Both the position numbers and the translations under genes were made by a program. DNA of 64,000 nt, from the NCBI GenBank assembly GCA_041492185.1, contig JBGPWL010000011.1, positions 11,664 through 75,663 on the forward strand, in the 5' to 3' direction. Below, in pieces: positions 15,584 through 23,167 of the stretch (positions are counted from its first letter, which is position 1; every line of letters starts with the position of its first letter). The notes below the pieces were generated by a model. It made no database searches. It was not told where the DNA came from and worked only from the letters and a program-made list of their open reading frames with translations. The DNA is from JAOAPY01 sp041492185. Its GTDB lineage: Bacteria; Acidobacteriota; Blastocatellia; Pyrinomonadales; Pyrinomonadaceae.

Positions 15584-17209
15584 ATGAAACTCAGTAACAA
15601 GCGAACTCTTCGAGCAACTCTCGTTTGTATTTTTTCCGCGGTACTCTTCTGCGCTGCGTCATCAAGCGTTTTTATCTCTCACACAAACGCGACTCTATCA
15701 ACCGACAAGAGTCTAAGAGTCGATCTGTTGTTGCTGAGAGGAAGGGTCGTCGATGGTTCCGGCTCAAAACCAGGAGTTGCCGATGTCGGCATTCAGGGCG
15801 ATCGGATTGTCTTTATCGGCGACGCAGCCAAGTCTCACGTCACTGCCACGCGCACCATTGATTGCAGCGGACTGGTAGTCGCGCCCGGCTTCATCGATCC
15901 GCACACTCACACGATGGAAGATCTCTCGGATCCAAAGCGCAACAGCAACGAAGACTATTTGATGCAGGGAGTCACGACCGTCATCACCGGCAATGACGGC
16001 GCCAGCGCCCGGTCCATCGCGGACACGCTCAGCAAATGGGAGCGGCAAGGCATCGGCACTAACGCCGCGCTGCTCGCGGGTCATGGAACGATTCGCACTC
16101 AAGTGTTGGGCGCGGGCGATGTGCAGCCGTCGCCGGAGCAGCTCGACGAGATGCGCAAGCTGATGGAGCAGGCGATGGACGATGGCGCGTTCGGCATGTC
16201 AACCGGTCTTTATTACGTGCCCGGCGTGTACTCAAAAACGGAAGAAGTGATCGAGCTGGCGAAGGTGGTCGCGTCCAGAAGCGGTGTTTACGATACGCAC
16301 ATGCGCGACGAAGATTCGTACTCGATTGGTCTGCTCGGATCGATTCGCGAGACGCTGCGCATCGGCCGCGAGGCAAAGATTCCGGTGCACATCTCGCACA
16401 TCAAGGCGCTTGGCCCGGAAGTGTGGGGCCAGAGCAACGCCGCGATCAAACTCATCAAGCAAGCGCGCGCGAAAGGAATTGAGGCCACCGCGAACCAGTA
16501 TCCCTACACCGCTTCCGGGACCAGTCTCGTGGACGCGATGGTGCCGCGCTGGGCGCAGGCCGAAGGTCGCGGGCAACTGCAAAGAGTAATCGAAGATCCG
16601 AATTCGCGATCGCGACTGATGGCGGACATGGAAGCGAATTTGAAACATCGTGGCGGCGCCGATTCATTGTTGATTACACGCGCGCGCGATCGTCAATTGA
16701 TCGGCAAGTCTCTCGGCGCAGTAGCGAAAGAGCGAAACAAGACACCAGTCGAAGCAGCCATCGACATCATTAAGTCTGAAGGGAACGTAAGTGTCGCGTC
16801 CTTCAACATGAGCGAGCGCGACATTGAAAACTTCATGGTGCAGAAGTTTGTGATGACTGGCTCGGACGGCTCGGCGGGTCATCCGCGCAAATACGGAACG
16901 TTTCCCAAAAAATTGCGCGAGTATGTTTACAATAAGAAACTCATCACGCTTCAGTTCGCCGTGCACGCCTCGAGCGCGTTGACGGCCGAAACCTTCCGCA
17001 TCCCGCAGCGCGGACGCCTCCGTGGCGGCTACTTCGCGGATGTAATTGTCTTCGATGAAAAGACCGTAGCCGACCGCGCAACCTACGAACAAGCGGAAGT
17101 GCTGGCAGTGGGAATGCGATATGTGATCGTCAACGGCAAGCTGGCAGTCGAAGACGGAAAGTACACCGGCACCCTCGCCGGCCGACCACTACGCAAGACC
17201 AAACCGTAA
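15584..17209 (+). CDS. Secreted N-acyl-D-amino-acid deacylase family amidohydrolase
   Basis: 541 residues from the ATG at 15584, which places a signal peptide (TLRATLVCIFSAVLFCAASS) at the N-terminus; an in-frame ATG at 15551 is an alternative. Amidohydrolase motifs are APGFIDPHTHTMEDL (first metal His pair), HMRDED, VHISHIKALG and TGSDGSAGHPR with the catalytic Asp. The C-terminal strands (GYFADVIVFDEKTVADRATYEQ) are those of D-aminoacylases. The usual metal-ligand Cys in GNCG is Asp here (TGNDGAS). Relatives release D-amino acids from N-acyl or dipeptide substrates. It probably acts in the periplasm. Confidence 0.88.
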   Translation: MKLSNKRTLRATLVCIFSAVLFCAASSSVFISHTNATLSTDKSLRVDLLLLRGRVVDGSGSKPGVADVGIQGDRIVFIGDAAKSHVTATRTIDCSGLVVAPGFIDPHTHTMEDLSDPKRNSNEDYLMQGVTTVITGNDGASARSIADTLSKWERQGIGTNAALLAGHGTIRTQVLGAGDVQPSPEQLDEMRKLMEQAMDDGAFGMSTGLYYVPGVYSKTEEVIELAKVVASRSGVYDTHMRDEDSYSIGLLGSIRETLRIGREAKIPVHISHIKALGPEVWGQSNAAIKLIKQARAKGIEATANQYPYTASGTSLVDAMVPRWAQAEGRGQLQRVIEDPNSRSRLMADMEANLKHRGGADSLLITRARDRQLIGKSLGAVAKERNKTPVEAAIDIIKSEGNVSVASFNMSERDIENFMVQKFVMTGSDGSAGHPRKYGTFPKKLREYVYNKKLITLQFAVHASSALTAETFRIPQRGRLRGGYFADVIVFDEKTVADRATYEQAEVLAVGMRYVIVNGKLAVEDGKYTGTLAGRPLRKTKP

Positions 17210-17351
17210 GTCCGTTGGAGAGTCTGTGAGCTTTGAGTTATGCGACGTGTGAATCAGCTGCGTTCACACGACTTTGCTGGCAGGGTTACTAGACCAGCCG
17301 TTGAGAGTCTGTGTCAAAACTCACTCGGCGAGCGTCTGAATGACTGACTTT

Positions 17352-17440
17352 AACGCAAAGCACGCAAAGGGGAGCCGCAAAGGAACGCAAAGCACAACAC
17401 CTTTGCGTTCTTTGCGAAGAACTTTGCGACCTTTGCGTTT
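17352..17440. repeat. CGCAAAG-family inverted repeat, copy 2
   Basis: The left arm has AACGCAAAG, CGCAAAGG and AACGCAAAG units; the right arm has CCTTTGCGTT, CTTTGCGAAG and CCTTTGCGTTT. It lies inside a wider inverted pair (17310 and 17466). Confidence 0.8.
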
Positions 17441-17540
17441 CAATACTCATGCTTTGATTGTTCCCATCCGAGTTTTGACACAGCCTCTTGACGGCTGGGT
17501 GGATGCGCAACAGAATCCTTCAGCCCGTTTCAACAGGCTT

Positions 17541-17680
17541 CTCATGAGGCTTTAGCCGTGCTGCTAAAGCGTTTAAGGGAAGCACGCTAAAGCGCGCTAC
17601 GATCAGCAGTCCCGCGTTGACCCAGCGCTCAAAGCGCTGGTCTATGAACCCTTCGGGAAAGCCGTCTGAAGACGGCTTGA
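17541..17680. repeat. Cluster of short hairpins
   Basis: Two perfect 8-bp stems stand out: CCAGCGCT-CAA-AGCGCTGG (17622-17640) and AAGCCGTC-TGAA-GACGGCTT (17659-17678). Upstream is a weaker set of CTAAAGC palindromes (about 17550-17600). Their stem composition differs from the other families. Confidence 0.65.
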
Positions 17681-17781
17681 GGCCACCAAGTATTTCGAAT
17701 ATCCTTGGCTAGTCTTAGCATCGACGTCGGTTACTTCGTGGCTCTTGACCACGCTACTGCTGCGGCACTAATCTTGAGGAC

Positions 17782-18009
17782 ATGAATTATCAGGATTACA
17801 TCACTATTGATCCAAATAAGCGCGGCGGAAAGCCCTGTGTTCGCGGCTTGCGAATTACCGTCTATGAGGTGCTTGAGTATTTGGCTTCCGACATGACTGA
17901 AGATGAAATTCTGGAGGATTTCCCTGACCTCACGCGCGAGGATCTGAAGGCATGCATTGCCTTTGCCGCCGACCGTGAGCGCAGGCTGCTTACGGTGCCC
18001 GCCGCATGA
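17782..18009 (+). CDS. DUF433 antitoxin
   Basis: A 75-residue protein with GAGGA just upstream of the ATG. It has the DUF433 signature: ITIDPNKRGGKPCVRGLRITVYEVLEYLASDMTEDEILEDFPDL, a small winged-helix-like fold seen in VapB45-type antitoxins. It overlaps the next gene by ATGA, the normal arrangement for a DUF433/DUF5615 toxin-antitoxin pair. It is predicted to bind and neutralise the PIN-like partner and perhaps to repress the operon. Confidence 0.9.
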   Translation: MNYQDYITIDPNKRGGKPCVRGLRITVYEVLEYLASDMTEDEILEDFPDLTREDLKACIAFAADRERRLLTVPAA

Positions 18010-18275
18010 AGCTGCTCTTCGACGAGAATTTGTCGCCCAAACTGGGGCCGCTTCTCGGTGATCTCTTTCCTGATTCGGTTCACGTGCGCGACGTTGCGTT
18101 AAAGGCAGCCGATGATCCGATCGTTTGGAAATACGCCGCAGACAACGGTTTGATGATTTGCTCAAAAGACTCGGACATGCATCAGCGTAGTTTTGTTTTC
18201 GGATACCCACTGTTTGCCGAGCCGTGTCGAATCAGTCCCTTCGTTGCCGCGCTCACTGCCGCACTTCGACCATAA
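18006..18275 (+). CDS. DUF5615 PIN-like toxin
   Basis: 89 residues, of normal family length. The N-terminal strand with the first acidic site is MKLLFDENLSPKL. The middle has VHVRDVALKAADDPIVWKYAADNGLMICSKDSDM, which carries further Asp residues of the PIN-like metal site. By family resemblance (VapC45-like/Mut7-C type) it is a candidate metal-dependent RNase held by the DUF433 antitoxin. The ATG overlaps the antitoxin stop. The C-terminus is somewhat divergent, so activity is uncertain. Confidence 0.88.
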   Translation: MKLLFDENLSPKLGPLLGDLFPDSVHVRDVALKAADDPIVWKYAADNGLMICSKDSDMHQRSFVFGYPLFAEPCRISPFVAALTAALRP

Positions 18276-18571
18276 AACCGAAATCGCCACAGAGGCACAG
18301 AGTCACAGAGAAGCCGCCGATCTCGTTGAACCATAGCGTTCTTTAACTTGATTAGCCGGTCGCTACCGCTCTCGGTTTCGGTAACAGCGCTAATCGCCGC
18401 GCCCGTTCAACTGCTATGTTACGCGCTAGTATTCCCTGAGCGAGTGTGCCAGAATTGCCGCCTCAATCCTTAGTTGATCCACCTCTCATTTCCATGACTG
18501 GTTAGAGGTGGTTGGGCTTTAAGAACGACCTCGACAATCAAAGAGAATGATCTAAAAAAGGAGACAAACAA
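18276..18571. other. Intergenic region with a CACAGAG half-repeat
   Basis: A single arm of the CACAGAG family occupies 18285-18313 and no partner arm follows. The rest, up to the AAGGAG ribosome-binding site at 18558-18563, shows no gene or clear signal. Confidence 0.55.
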
Positions 18572-18877
18572 ATGGCTGAGCAAATTAGGACTGCCACCGG
18601 GAAACTCGCTTTCCTCCGCGTTCACAGGTTAGGCAGCGGTTTCGGGCCGTCCGGGGATTTCATTGACGTGGAAGTTGTCATCGGTATCAAGGGGGCGCAA
18701 GGTGGGTTTGGCTGCACGTTGCGCAACGACAACAACCGCTTTGCGCACGCGGGTATGCTCGATCTGCTACGCGATGTCTTCAACACCGATACGGTTGTGG
18801 AAGTAGAGTACACGCTTGATCCGGGAGAGTTCGGCAAGATCAACGGCACCATTCTTCGCGTTACGCGTAGGAAATAA
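18572..18877 (+). CDS. Stand-alone copy of an unrecognised 100-residue domain
   Basis: A 101-residue protein with a strong AAGGAG 8 bases before the ATG. No signal peptide. It is beta-rich with an even hydrophobic pattern (LAFLRVHRLG, FIDVEVVIGIKGAQ, GFGCTLRNDNNRFAH, TVVEVEYTL, GTILRVTRR). Its whole length is nearly repeated as the C-terminal domain of the protein at 19077-20381, about 90 percent identical at DNA level by eye. I do not recognise the family. A binding or immunity-like role, or a domain released from the larger protein, are untested ideas. Confidence 0.8.
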   Translation: MAEQIRTATGKLAFLRVHRLGSGFGPSGDFIDVEVVIGIKGAQGGFGCTLRNDNNRFAHAGMLDLLRDVFNTDTVVEVEYTLDPGEFGKINGTILRVTRRK

Positions 18878-18885
18878 AGGCCGCA
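18581..18885 (+). repeat. Duplicated domain-coding segment, copy 1
   Basis: About 305 bases that match 20085-20389 closely and include the stop codon and a few bases after it. The identity continuing past the stop shows that DNA was duplicated; this is not convergence of protein sequence. Confidence 0.85.
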
Positions 18886-19076
18886 GTTCTTCGGTCCGGG
18901 ATGAAGATTGATCCGAAGATACGTCTGGCGCCGACAGAAATAATCCGTCGTTTCCAGATGACTTGAGGCCAACAATGAAAGCTCTCATCGTCAAGTCTTC
19001 GGATTGAAACATTCTCAGACAAAGTTTTAACCTCAACTCGAACAAGTTGCAGCTTGATTCCGAAAGGGCCGCTTAC

Positions 19077-20381
19077 ATGAGCACGATTAATACTAATGTC
19101 AGCCAGGATCGTATCTGCGCGACGCGAGCGATGAAAAACGCCAAGCATATCAGAGCTGTCGCGCCGCAAGTCTTTCCGGCAGTCGAGCCGCTGGACGGCT
19201 TCGCCAGCGTCCTGCCGTTCGACGTGCTGAACCGCTTTCATCGCATGACGGATGATGAGCTTCGCCGTCACCCGCATCTGCTGGAGGCCGCCCACAAACT
19301 GCGTCAGCGGGCGCCCTCCGGCAGCGCTCTGTCCGCCACGAGTCTCTCGCTCTTCAAGGGCACTGTGCACCTCGCTAAGATAACGTTTAATGACGACGGA
19401 GCCATCAGGACCTTCAGCGACGCCGACATGGCGACGGTGCTTCAATATCTCAAGGTCGCCGCCCCCGCCATCATCGAATACACCTCGCAATACGGCGAAT
19501 GCCGTCTGGATGTCTCGCCGAATATTCTGCAACTGCAGGTGGATGTCCACCTGGGCAAATACAATGACGATATGCTGCAAGGCTTTATCAAAACGCTCTT
19601 AAGCAGTAATAATCTTCCCCACAAGAGCTCTTGCATCGTCGTGTTCAATCCGGACGGCGTCGTCAATACGGATGGCGATGGCTCAAAGGGAATCGGCGGC
19701 TACCATGATTCGGTCTCGGGATCGCCCTACTGTTTCTGTAACGTGGGAGGGAGCAACTATACAGTTCAAGACCGTCAGAACCATTACGCAGAAACCCTCA
19801 GCCACGAGCTAGCAGAGATGGTCGTGGATCCGCAGGCTGATTTCTCAAACCCGGAAGTCTGCGATGCGTGCGCCGGAAACTGCAATAACAAATGGCTGGC
19901 CTTTTTCGCCACAGACTCATCCGGCGCCCCTCATTACCTTGAGTCCGCCAGGAAAGTTCCCCCGCCTCCCTTCAACCACGACTTCTTCATCGCCGCCGTA
20001 GCTAGACCCAAAAACGCAAACGATTGTCCCCCGCCTGAGAGCGGATGTAACTATGCGGCGCCGGGAGATAAACAATCGCCTGGGCAAATTAAGACTGCCA
20101 CCGGGAAACTCGCTTTCCTCCGGGTTCATAGGTTAGGCAGCGGTTTCGGGCCGCCCGCGGATTTCATTGACGTCGAAGTCGTCATCGGTATCAAGGGGGC
20201 GCAAGGTGCGTTTGGCTTCACGTTGCGCAACGACGACAACCGCTTTGCGCATCAGGGTATGCTCGACCTGCTACGCGATGTCCACCGCTCCGATACGGTT
20301 GTGGAAGTGGAATATACGCTTGCTCCGGAAAAATTCGGCACAATCAATGGCACCATCCTTCGCGTTACGCGTAGGAAATAA
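19077..20381 (+). CDS. Putative metal-dependent protein fused to the duplicated 100-residue domain
   Basis: 434 residues from the ATG at 19077; a TTG at 19047 is possible. There is no clear signal peptide. A central domain (about 100-310) contains H243-E-L-A-E247-M-V-V-D251-P preceded by NHYAETLS. It is followed at once by a Cys cluster, C262-x2-C265-x3-C269 (EVCDACAGNC). The H-E-x2-E...D-P pattern recurs in bacterial and plant EXORDIUM-like proteins and other zincin-like families. A metal site is likely; protease activity is inference. After a Pro-rich linker (about 295-335) comes the same domain as the small protein upstream. The N-terminal 90 residues are helical and unassigned. Confidence 0.75.
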   Translation: MSTINTNVSQDRICATRAMKNAKHIRAVAPQVFPAVEPLDGFASVLPFDVLNRFHRMTDDELRRHPHLLEAAHKLRQRAPSGSALSATSLSLFKGTVHLAKITFNDDGAIRTFSDADMATVLQYLKVAAPAIIEYTSQYGECRLDVSPNILQLQVDVHLGKYNDDMLQGFIKTLLSSNNLPHKSSCIVVFNPDGVVNTDGDGSKGIGGYHDSVSGSPYCFCNVGGSNYTVQDRQNHYAETLSHELAEMVVDPQADFSNPEVCDACAGNCNNKWLAFFATDSSGAPHYLESARKVPPPPFNHDFFIAAVARPKNANDCPPPESGCNYAAPGDKQSPGQIKTATGKLAFLRVHRLGSGFGPPADFIDVEVVIGIKGAQGAFGFTLRNDDNRFAHQGMLDLLRDVHRSDTVVEVEYTLAPEKFGTINGTILRVTRRK

Positions 20382-20389
20382 AGGCCGAA
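20085..20389 (+). repeat. Duplicated domain-coding segment, copy 2
   Basis: Direct repeat partner of 18581-18885, offset by 1504 bases. Most differences are single-base changes; a cluster of changes lies around 20280-20290. Confidence 0.85.
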
Positions 20390-20721
20390 GTTCGTCGCCG
20401 GTATTGCCCTGTTACAAAACTTCGTCATAACTTTTGATTTTCACGGCGGCGCCGTGATCCTCGAATTCGTATGAGGCAATGCAACGCCGAACACTTCGTT
20501 TGCCCGGAGCGCCCTCTTTAGCTTGTTCTTTGCTTTCAAGGTTGTTCATAATCGCCGCGCACGGTCAACGCTGAGGTCCCACGGCTTTGCTTCCTCTACC
20601 TCAAACACTTCTTGAAGGTTTTGCCACGAGATCAGCGTGGGCGGTGTTCTCAATCAAAGACGAGAAGATGAACTGAAATCCAAAACCTTGTAATTCCTCT
20701 GCTCATCTGAGGTGAAGACCC
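20382..20721. other. Intergenic region with one perfect hairpin
   Basis: TCACGGC-GGC-GCCGTGA (20441-20457) is a 7-bp stem with a 3-base loop, 60 bases after the preceding stop. No T-run follows, so it is not a standard terminator. No gene is seen. GAGGTGAAG before 20722 is the ribosome-binding site of the next gene. Confidence 0.55.
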
Positions 20722-22422
20722 ATGTCGAGAATCAGCAGTCTCTTATTTTGCGCTTTGTTAGTCGCCTCTGTTTTCAGTCTGTCTCTTGCACAAACCAGCG
20801 CCCCTGCGACTACTCAAGCCGATAAGGTCCAAGCCGAGAAGTGGCGTGAAGATTTGCGCTACATGGCTGAGGAAATGCCGAAGTACCACAAGACTCTTTT
20901 CCACACCATAACGCGCGAGCAGTTCGAGAGCGCAATCAAAAAACTTGACGAACGAATCCCTTCGCTGGCCAGACATCAAATTATCGTCGAGATGGCGCGA
21001 ATCGTGGCGATGGTTGGCGATGGACATACTAATATCGCGCCCACCCGCGATCCGAAAATCGGCTTTCGCACTTATCCCATCAAACTATACTTCTTCAAAG
21101 ATGGTTTGTACGTTCGGGCGGCAACTCGTGAACACGCGGACCTCGTCGGAGCGCGCGTCGACAAAATAGGGAAGCTTTCCGTCGAGCAGGCATACAAAGC
21201 CGTGCGCGAAATTATCGGGCGAGACAACGAGATGGATGTGAAGTACTTTGCCGCCAATCTCCTGGTTATGTCGGAAGTGCTTCACGCGCTCGGTCTGATC
21301 GACGATATGGAGAACGCCAGATTCATCGTCGAGCGCCGAGGCGAACAAAGCATCGTAGACCTCAAGCCGTTTGGACCGGCGGATCTGATCCCACCCGATA
21401 CAGACACGACCTGGATGCCTACAGCAGGCTGGATTGACGCGCGTGGAAGTTCGCAAGCGCCGGTGTTGGGATATCCGAACGCCCAATCAACGCCTCTTTG
21501 GCTGAAAGATCCGTTGAATAAGTTTTGGTTTGAATACTTGGCTGATTCGAAAACGATTTATGTGCAATTCAACCAGGTTGGGAATAAAGAGGATGAGACA
21601 GTCGAAGCTTTCGCAAAGCGTCTCTTTGCTTTTGTAGGGGCCAATCCGGTTGATCGATTCGTTCTCGATCTTAGATTGAATCGAGGCGGAAACGGCGAAT
21701 TCAATCGGCCTCTACTTCTCGGCATTATCAGATCTAAAATTGATCAGAAGGGCAAGCTGTTTACGATCGTTGGTCGCAGCACGTGGTCAGCAGCTCAATT
21801 TCTAACCAACGAACTGGAGAAATATACGAACACGATATTCGTCGGTGAACCAACCGGCGGGAAAGTAAATAGCTATGGCGATTCTCGCAAGATCACGCTG
21901 CCCAACAGCGGGATCACCGTGCGCGTCTCAACTCTCTGGTGGCAGGAAGACGAGCGCGACACCCGCCAATGGACCGCGCCGCAAATCGCTGCTGACCTAA
22001 CGTTTGAAGATTACCGCGACAATAATGATCCCGCGCTGAGGGCCATCCTCAACTATGTTCCAAAGAAGCCCCTGGCGGATTTGTTGAAGGAGGCTGCGCT
22101 GTCCAACGATTTCAAATTGGCAGCCGAAAGATACCGCGAATGGAAAGCCGACCCTGTTAATGAATACGTGAATGCCGAGCCGCTGATGACGCGCCTGGGT
22201 TATGAACTGATGGCCATGAAACGGTTCGATCAAGCTATTGGAATCTTCAAGCTCAATGTTGACGCCTTTCCACAATCAGCCAATGTCTACGACAGTCTTG
22301 GCGAGGCGTATATGACGAGTGGTAATCGAGAATTGGCCATCCTGAATTACGAAAAGGCACTCGGGTTGAATCCAAATATGAGGTCGGCTACTGAAGCTTT
22401 AAGAAAGCTCCGCGGAAAGTAA
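20722..22422 (+). CDS. Secreted S41-family peptidase with C-terminal TPRs
   Basis: A 566-residue protein. A signal peptide (LLFCALLVASVFSLSLAQ) is followed by a helical N-terminal domain containing VGDGHTNI, as in tricorn-core/S41 proteins. The catalytic region has DLRLNRGGNGEFN, then the nucleophile Ser356 in GRSTWSAAQF and GEPTGGKVNSYGD. The last 100 residues form two or three TPRs (PQSANVYDSLGEAYM). No PDZ domain is obvious. It probably cleaves peptides in the periplasm or at the outer membrane. It stands alone. Confidence 0.85.
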   Translation: MSRISSLLFCALLVASVFSLSLAQTSAPATTQADKVQAEKWREDLRYMAEEMPKYHKTLFHTITREQFESAIKKLDERIPSLARHQIIVEMARIVAMVGDGHTNIAPTRDPKIGFRTYPIKLYFFKDGLYVRAATREHADLVGARVDKIGKLSVEQAYKAVREIIGRDNEMDVKYFAANLLVMSEVLHALGLIDDMENARFIVERRGEQSIVDLKPFGPADLIPPDTDTTWMPTAGWIDARGSSQAPVLGYPNAQSTPLWLKDPLNKFWFEYLADSKTIYVQFNQVGNKEDETVEAFAKRLFAFVGANPVDRFVLDLRLNRGGNGEFNRPLLLGIIRSKIDQKGKLFTIVGRSTWSAAQFLTNELEKYTNTIFVGEPTGGKVNSYGDSRKITLPNSGITVRVSTLWWQEDERDTRQWTAPQIAADLTFEDYRDNNDPALRAILNYVPKKPLADLLKEAALSNDFKLAAERYREWKADPVNEYVNAEPLMTRLGYELMAMKRFDQAIGIFKLNVDAFPQSANVYDSLGEAYMTSGNRELAILNYEKALGLNPNMRSATEALRKLRGK

Positions 22423-22493
22423 GATGATGCCTGATTCCAACTTCGTCTTTACAGCATCCGTGTGACAGCTTTACTTCTGCTCTACACGAACTA

Positions 22494-22523
22494 TTGACTT
22501 ACACTTAACGGGAAGAATATTGT
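22494..22523 (+). promoter_or_regulatory. Predicted sigma-70 promoter
   Basis: TTGACT (22494-22499) and TATTGT (22518-22523) are separated by 18 bases. They would drive the small membrane protein gene starting at 22545 with a short leader. Matched by eye. Confidence 0.35.
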
Positions 22524-22544
22524 GGCCGCTCAAGGTTGCTTTCC

Positions 22545-22928
22545 ATGCGACTACTTCGCACAACACTTCTTTTCGCCGCCGCGCTACTGATGGGTTTCGC
22601 GGCGATCATGAACGCGACCGTGAACGTCCCTCATCTTCGCGAGGACATGATGGAGATCAACGTGCGGCCGACGTTGCTGGGTGCGGTGTTATTGGGTTTG
22701 CACTTCAGTACGTTTGCGATGTTCGCATTCGCCTGCGTTGTCCTCGTCGGCGCAATCCAGTCTTTACGAGCGGCTGTCATTGCGCGACTACCGCTGTCTA
22801 TCGTTGCTGTTACCTATATTGCATTCGGTATCGTGGCCTTCGTCTGGAGCGGGAGCCATCACACGCTGGGGTATGTGCTCATGGGAGTTCTGATTCTTGG
22901 CGCGGTTGCGATTCGAGAACCGCGCTAG
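22545..22928 (+). CDS. Small membrane protein with four transmembrane segments
   Basis: 127 residues from the ATG at 22545, with AAGG 9 bases upstream. Four hydrophobic segments: about 5-22, 45-70, 76-98 and 104-120. A conserved-looking His-rich loop (SGSHHTLGY) precedes the last one. No family is recognised. It resembles small uncharacterised inner-membrane proteins common in Acidobacteriota. Another frame is open across the same stretch but lacks the membrane pattern. Confidence 0.65.
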   Translation: MRLLRTTLLFAAALLMGFAAIMNATVNVPHLREDMMEINVRPTLLGAVLLGLHFSTFAMFAFACVVLVGAIQSLRAAVIARLPLSIVAVTYIAFGIVAFVWSGSHHTLGYVLMGVLILGAVAIREPR

Positions 22929-23024
22929 GTATTCAGGAGGTATACTGTGAATCCGTTCTGTAAACTGCACAGTTACACCGGCGCCTAGATCTCTTGTCAG
23001 TGAAAAGTATTTTTCTGAGGCGAA

Positions 23025-23132
23025 TTTTCCTTTGCGTCTTTGCGCCTTTGCGGGAAACTTAAGTTGTTGTTAGCGTATTGCAAGTGAGAGTGAAAGCAGT
23101 TTCCCGCAAAGGCGCAAAGGCGCAAAGTCTCC
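23025..23132. repeat. CGCAAAG-family inverted repeat, copy 3
   Basis: The left arm is CCTTTGCGTCTTTGCGCC and then TTTGCGGGAAACTT; the right arm is GTTTCCCGCAAAGG followed by CGCAAAGGCGCAAAG. The loop is about 40 bases. It ends 36 bases before the DUF711 gene. Confidence 0.85.
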
Positions 23133-23167
23133 TCCTGGTCTGAGGCCGAGCCTCGCTAGCATTTTGC

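Larger units (their letters stand above)
17210..17781. other. Intergenic repeat cluster
   Basis: No gene is supported over 570 bases. From left to right it holds an outer inverted pair with TGTGTCAAAACTC (about 17310) and GAGTTTTGACACA (about 17466), a CGCAAAG inverted repeat between them, then a run of small hairpins before the DUF433 gene. Confidence 0.65.

Noticed and set aside
20441..20457. A rho-independent terminator
   Set aside because: The hairpin is perfect but no T-run follows.
17340..23132. CRISPR-like arrays from the CGCAAAG repeats
   Set aside because: Units are short, irregularly spaced, arranged as inverted arms and lack unique spacers; no cas genes are present.
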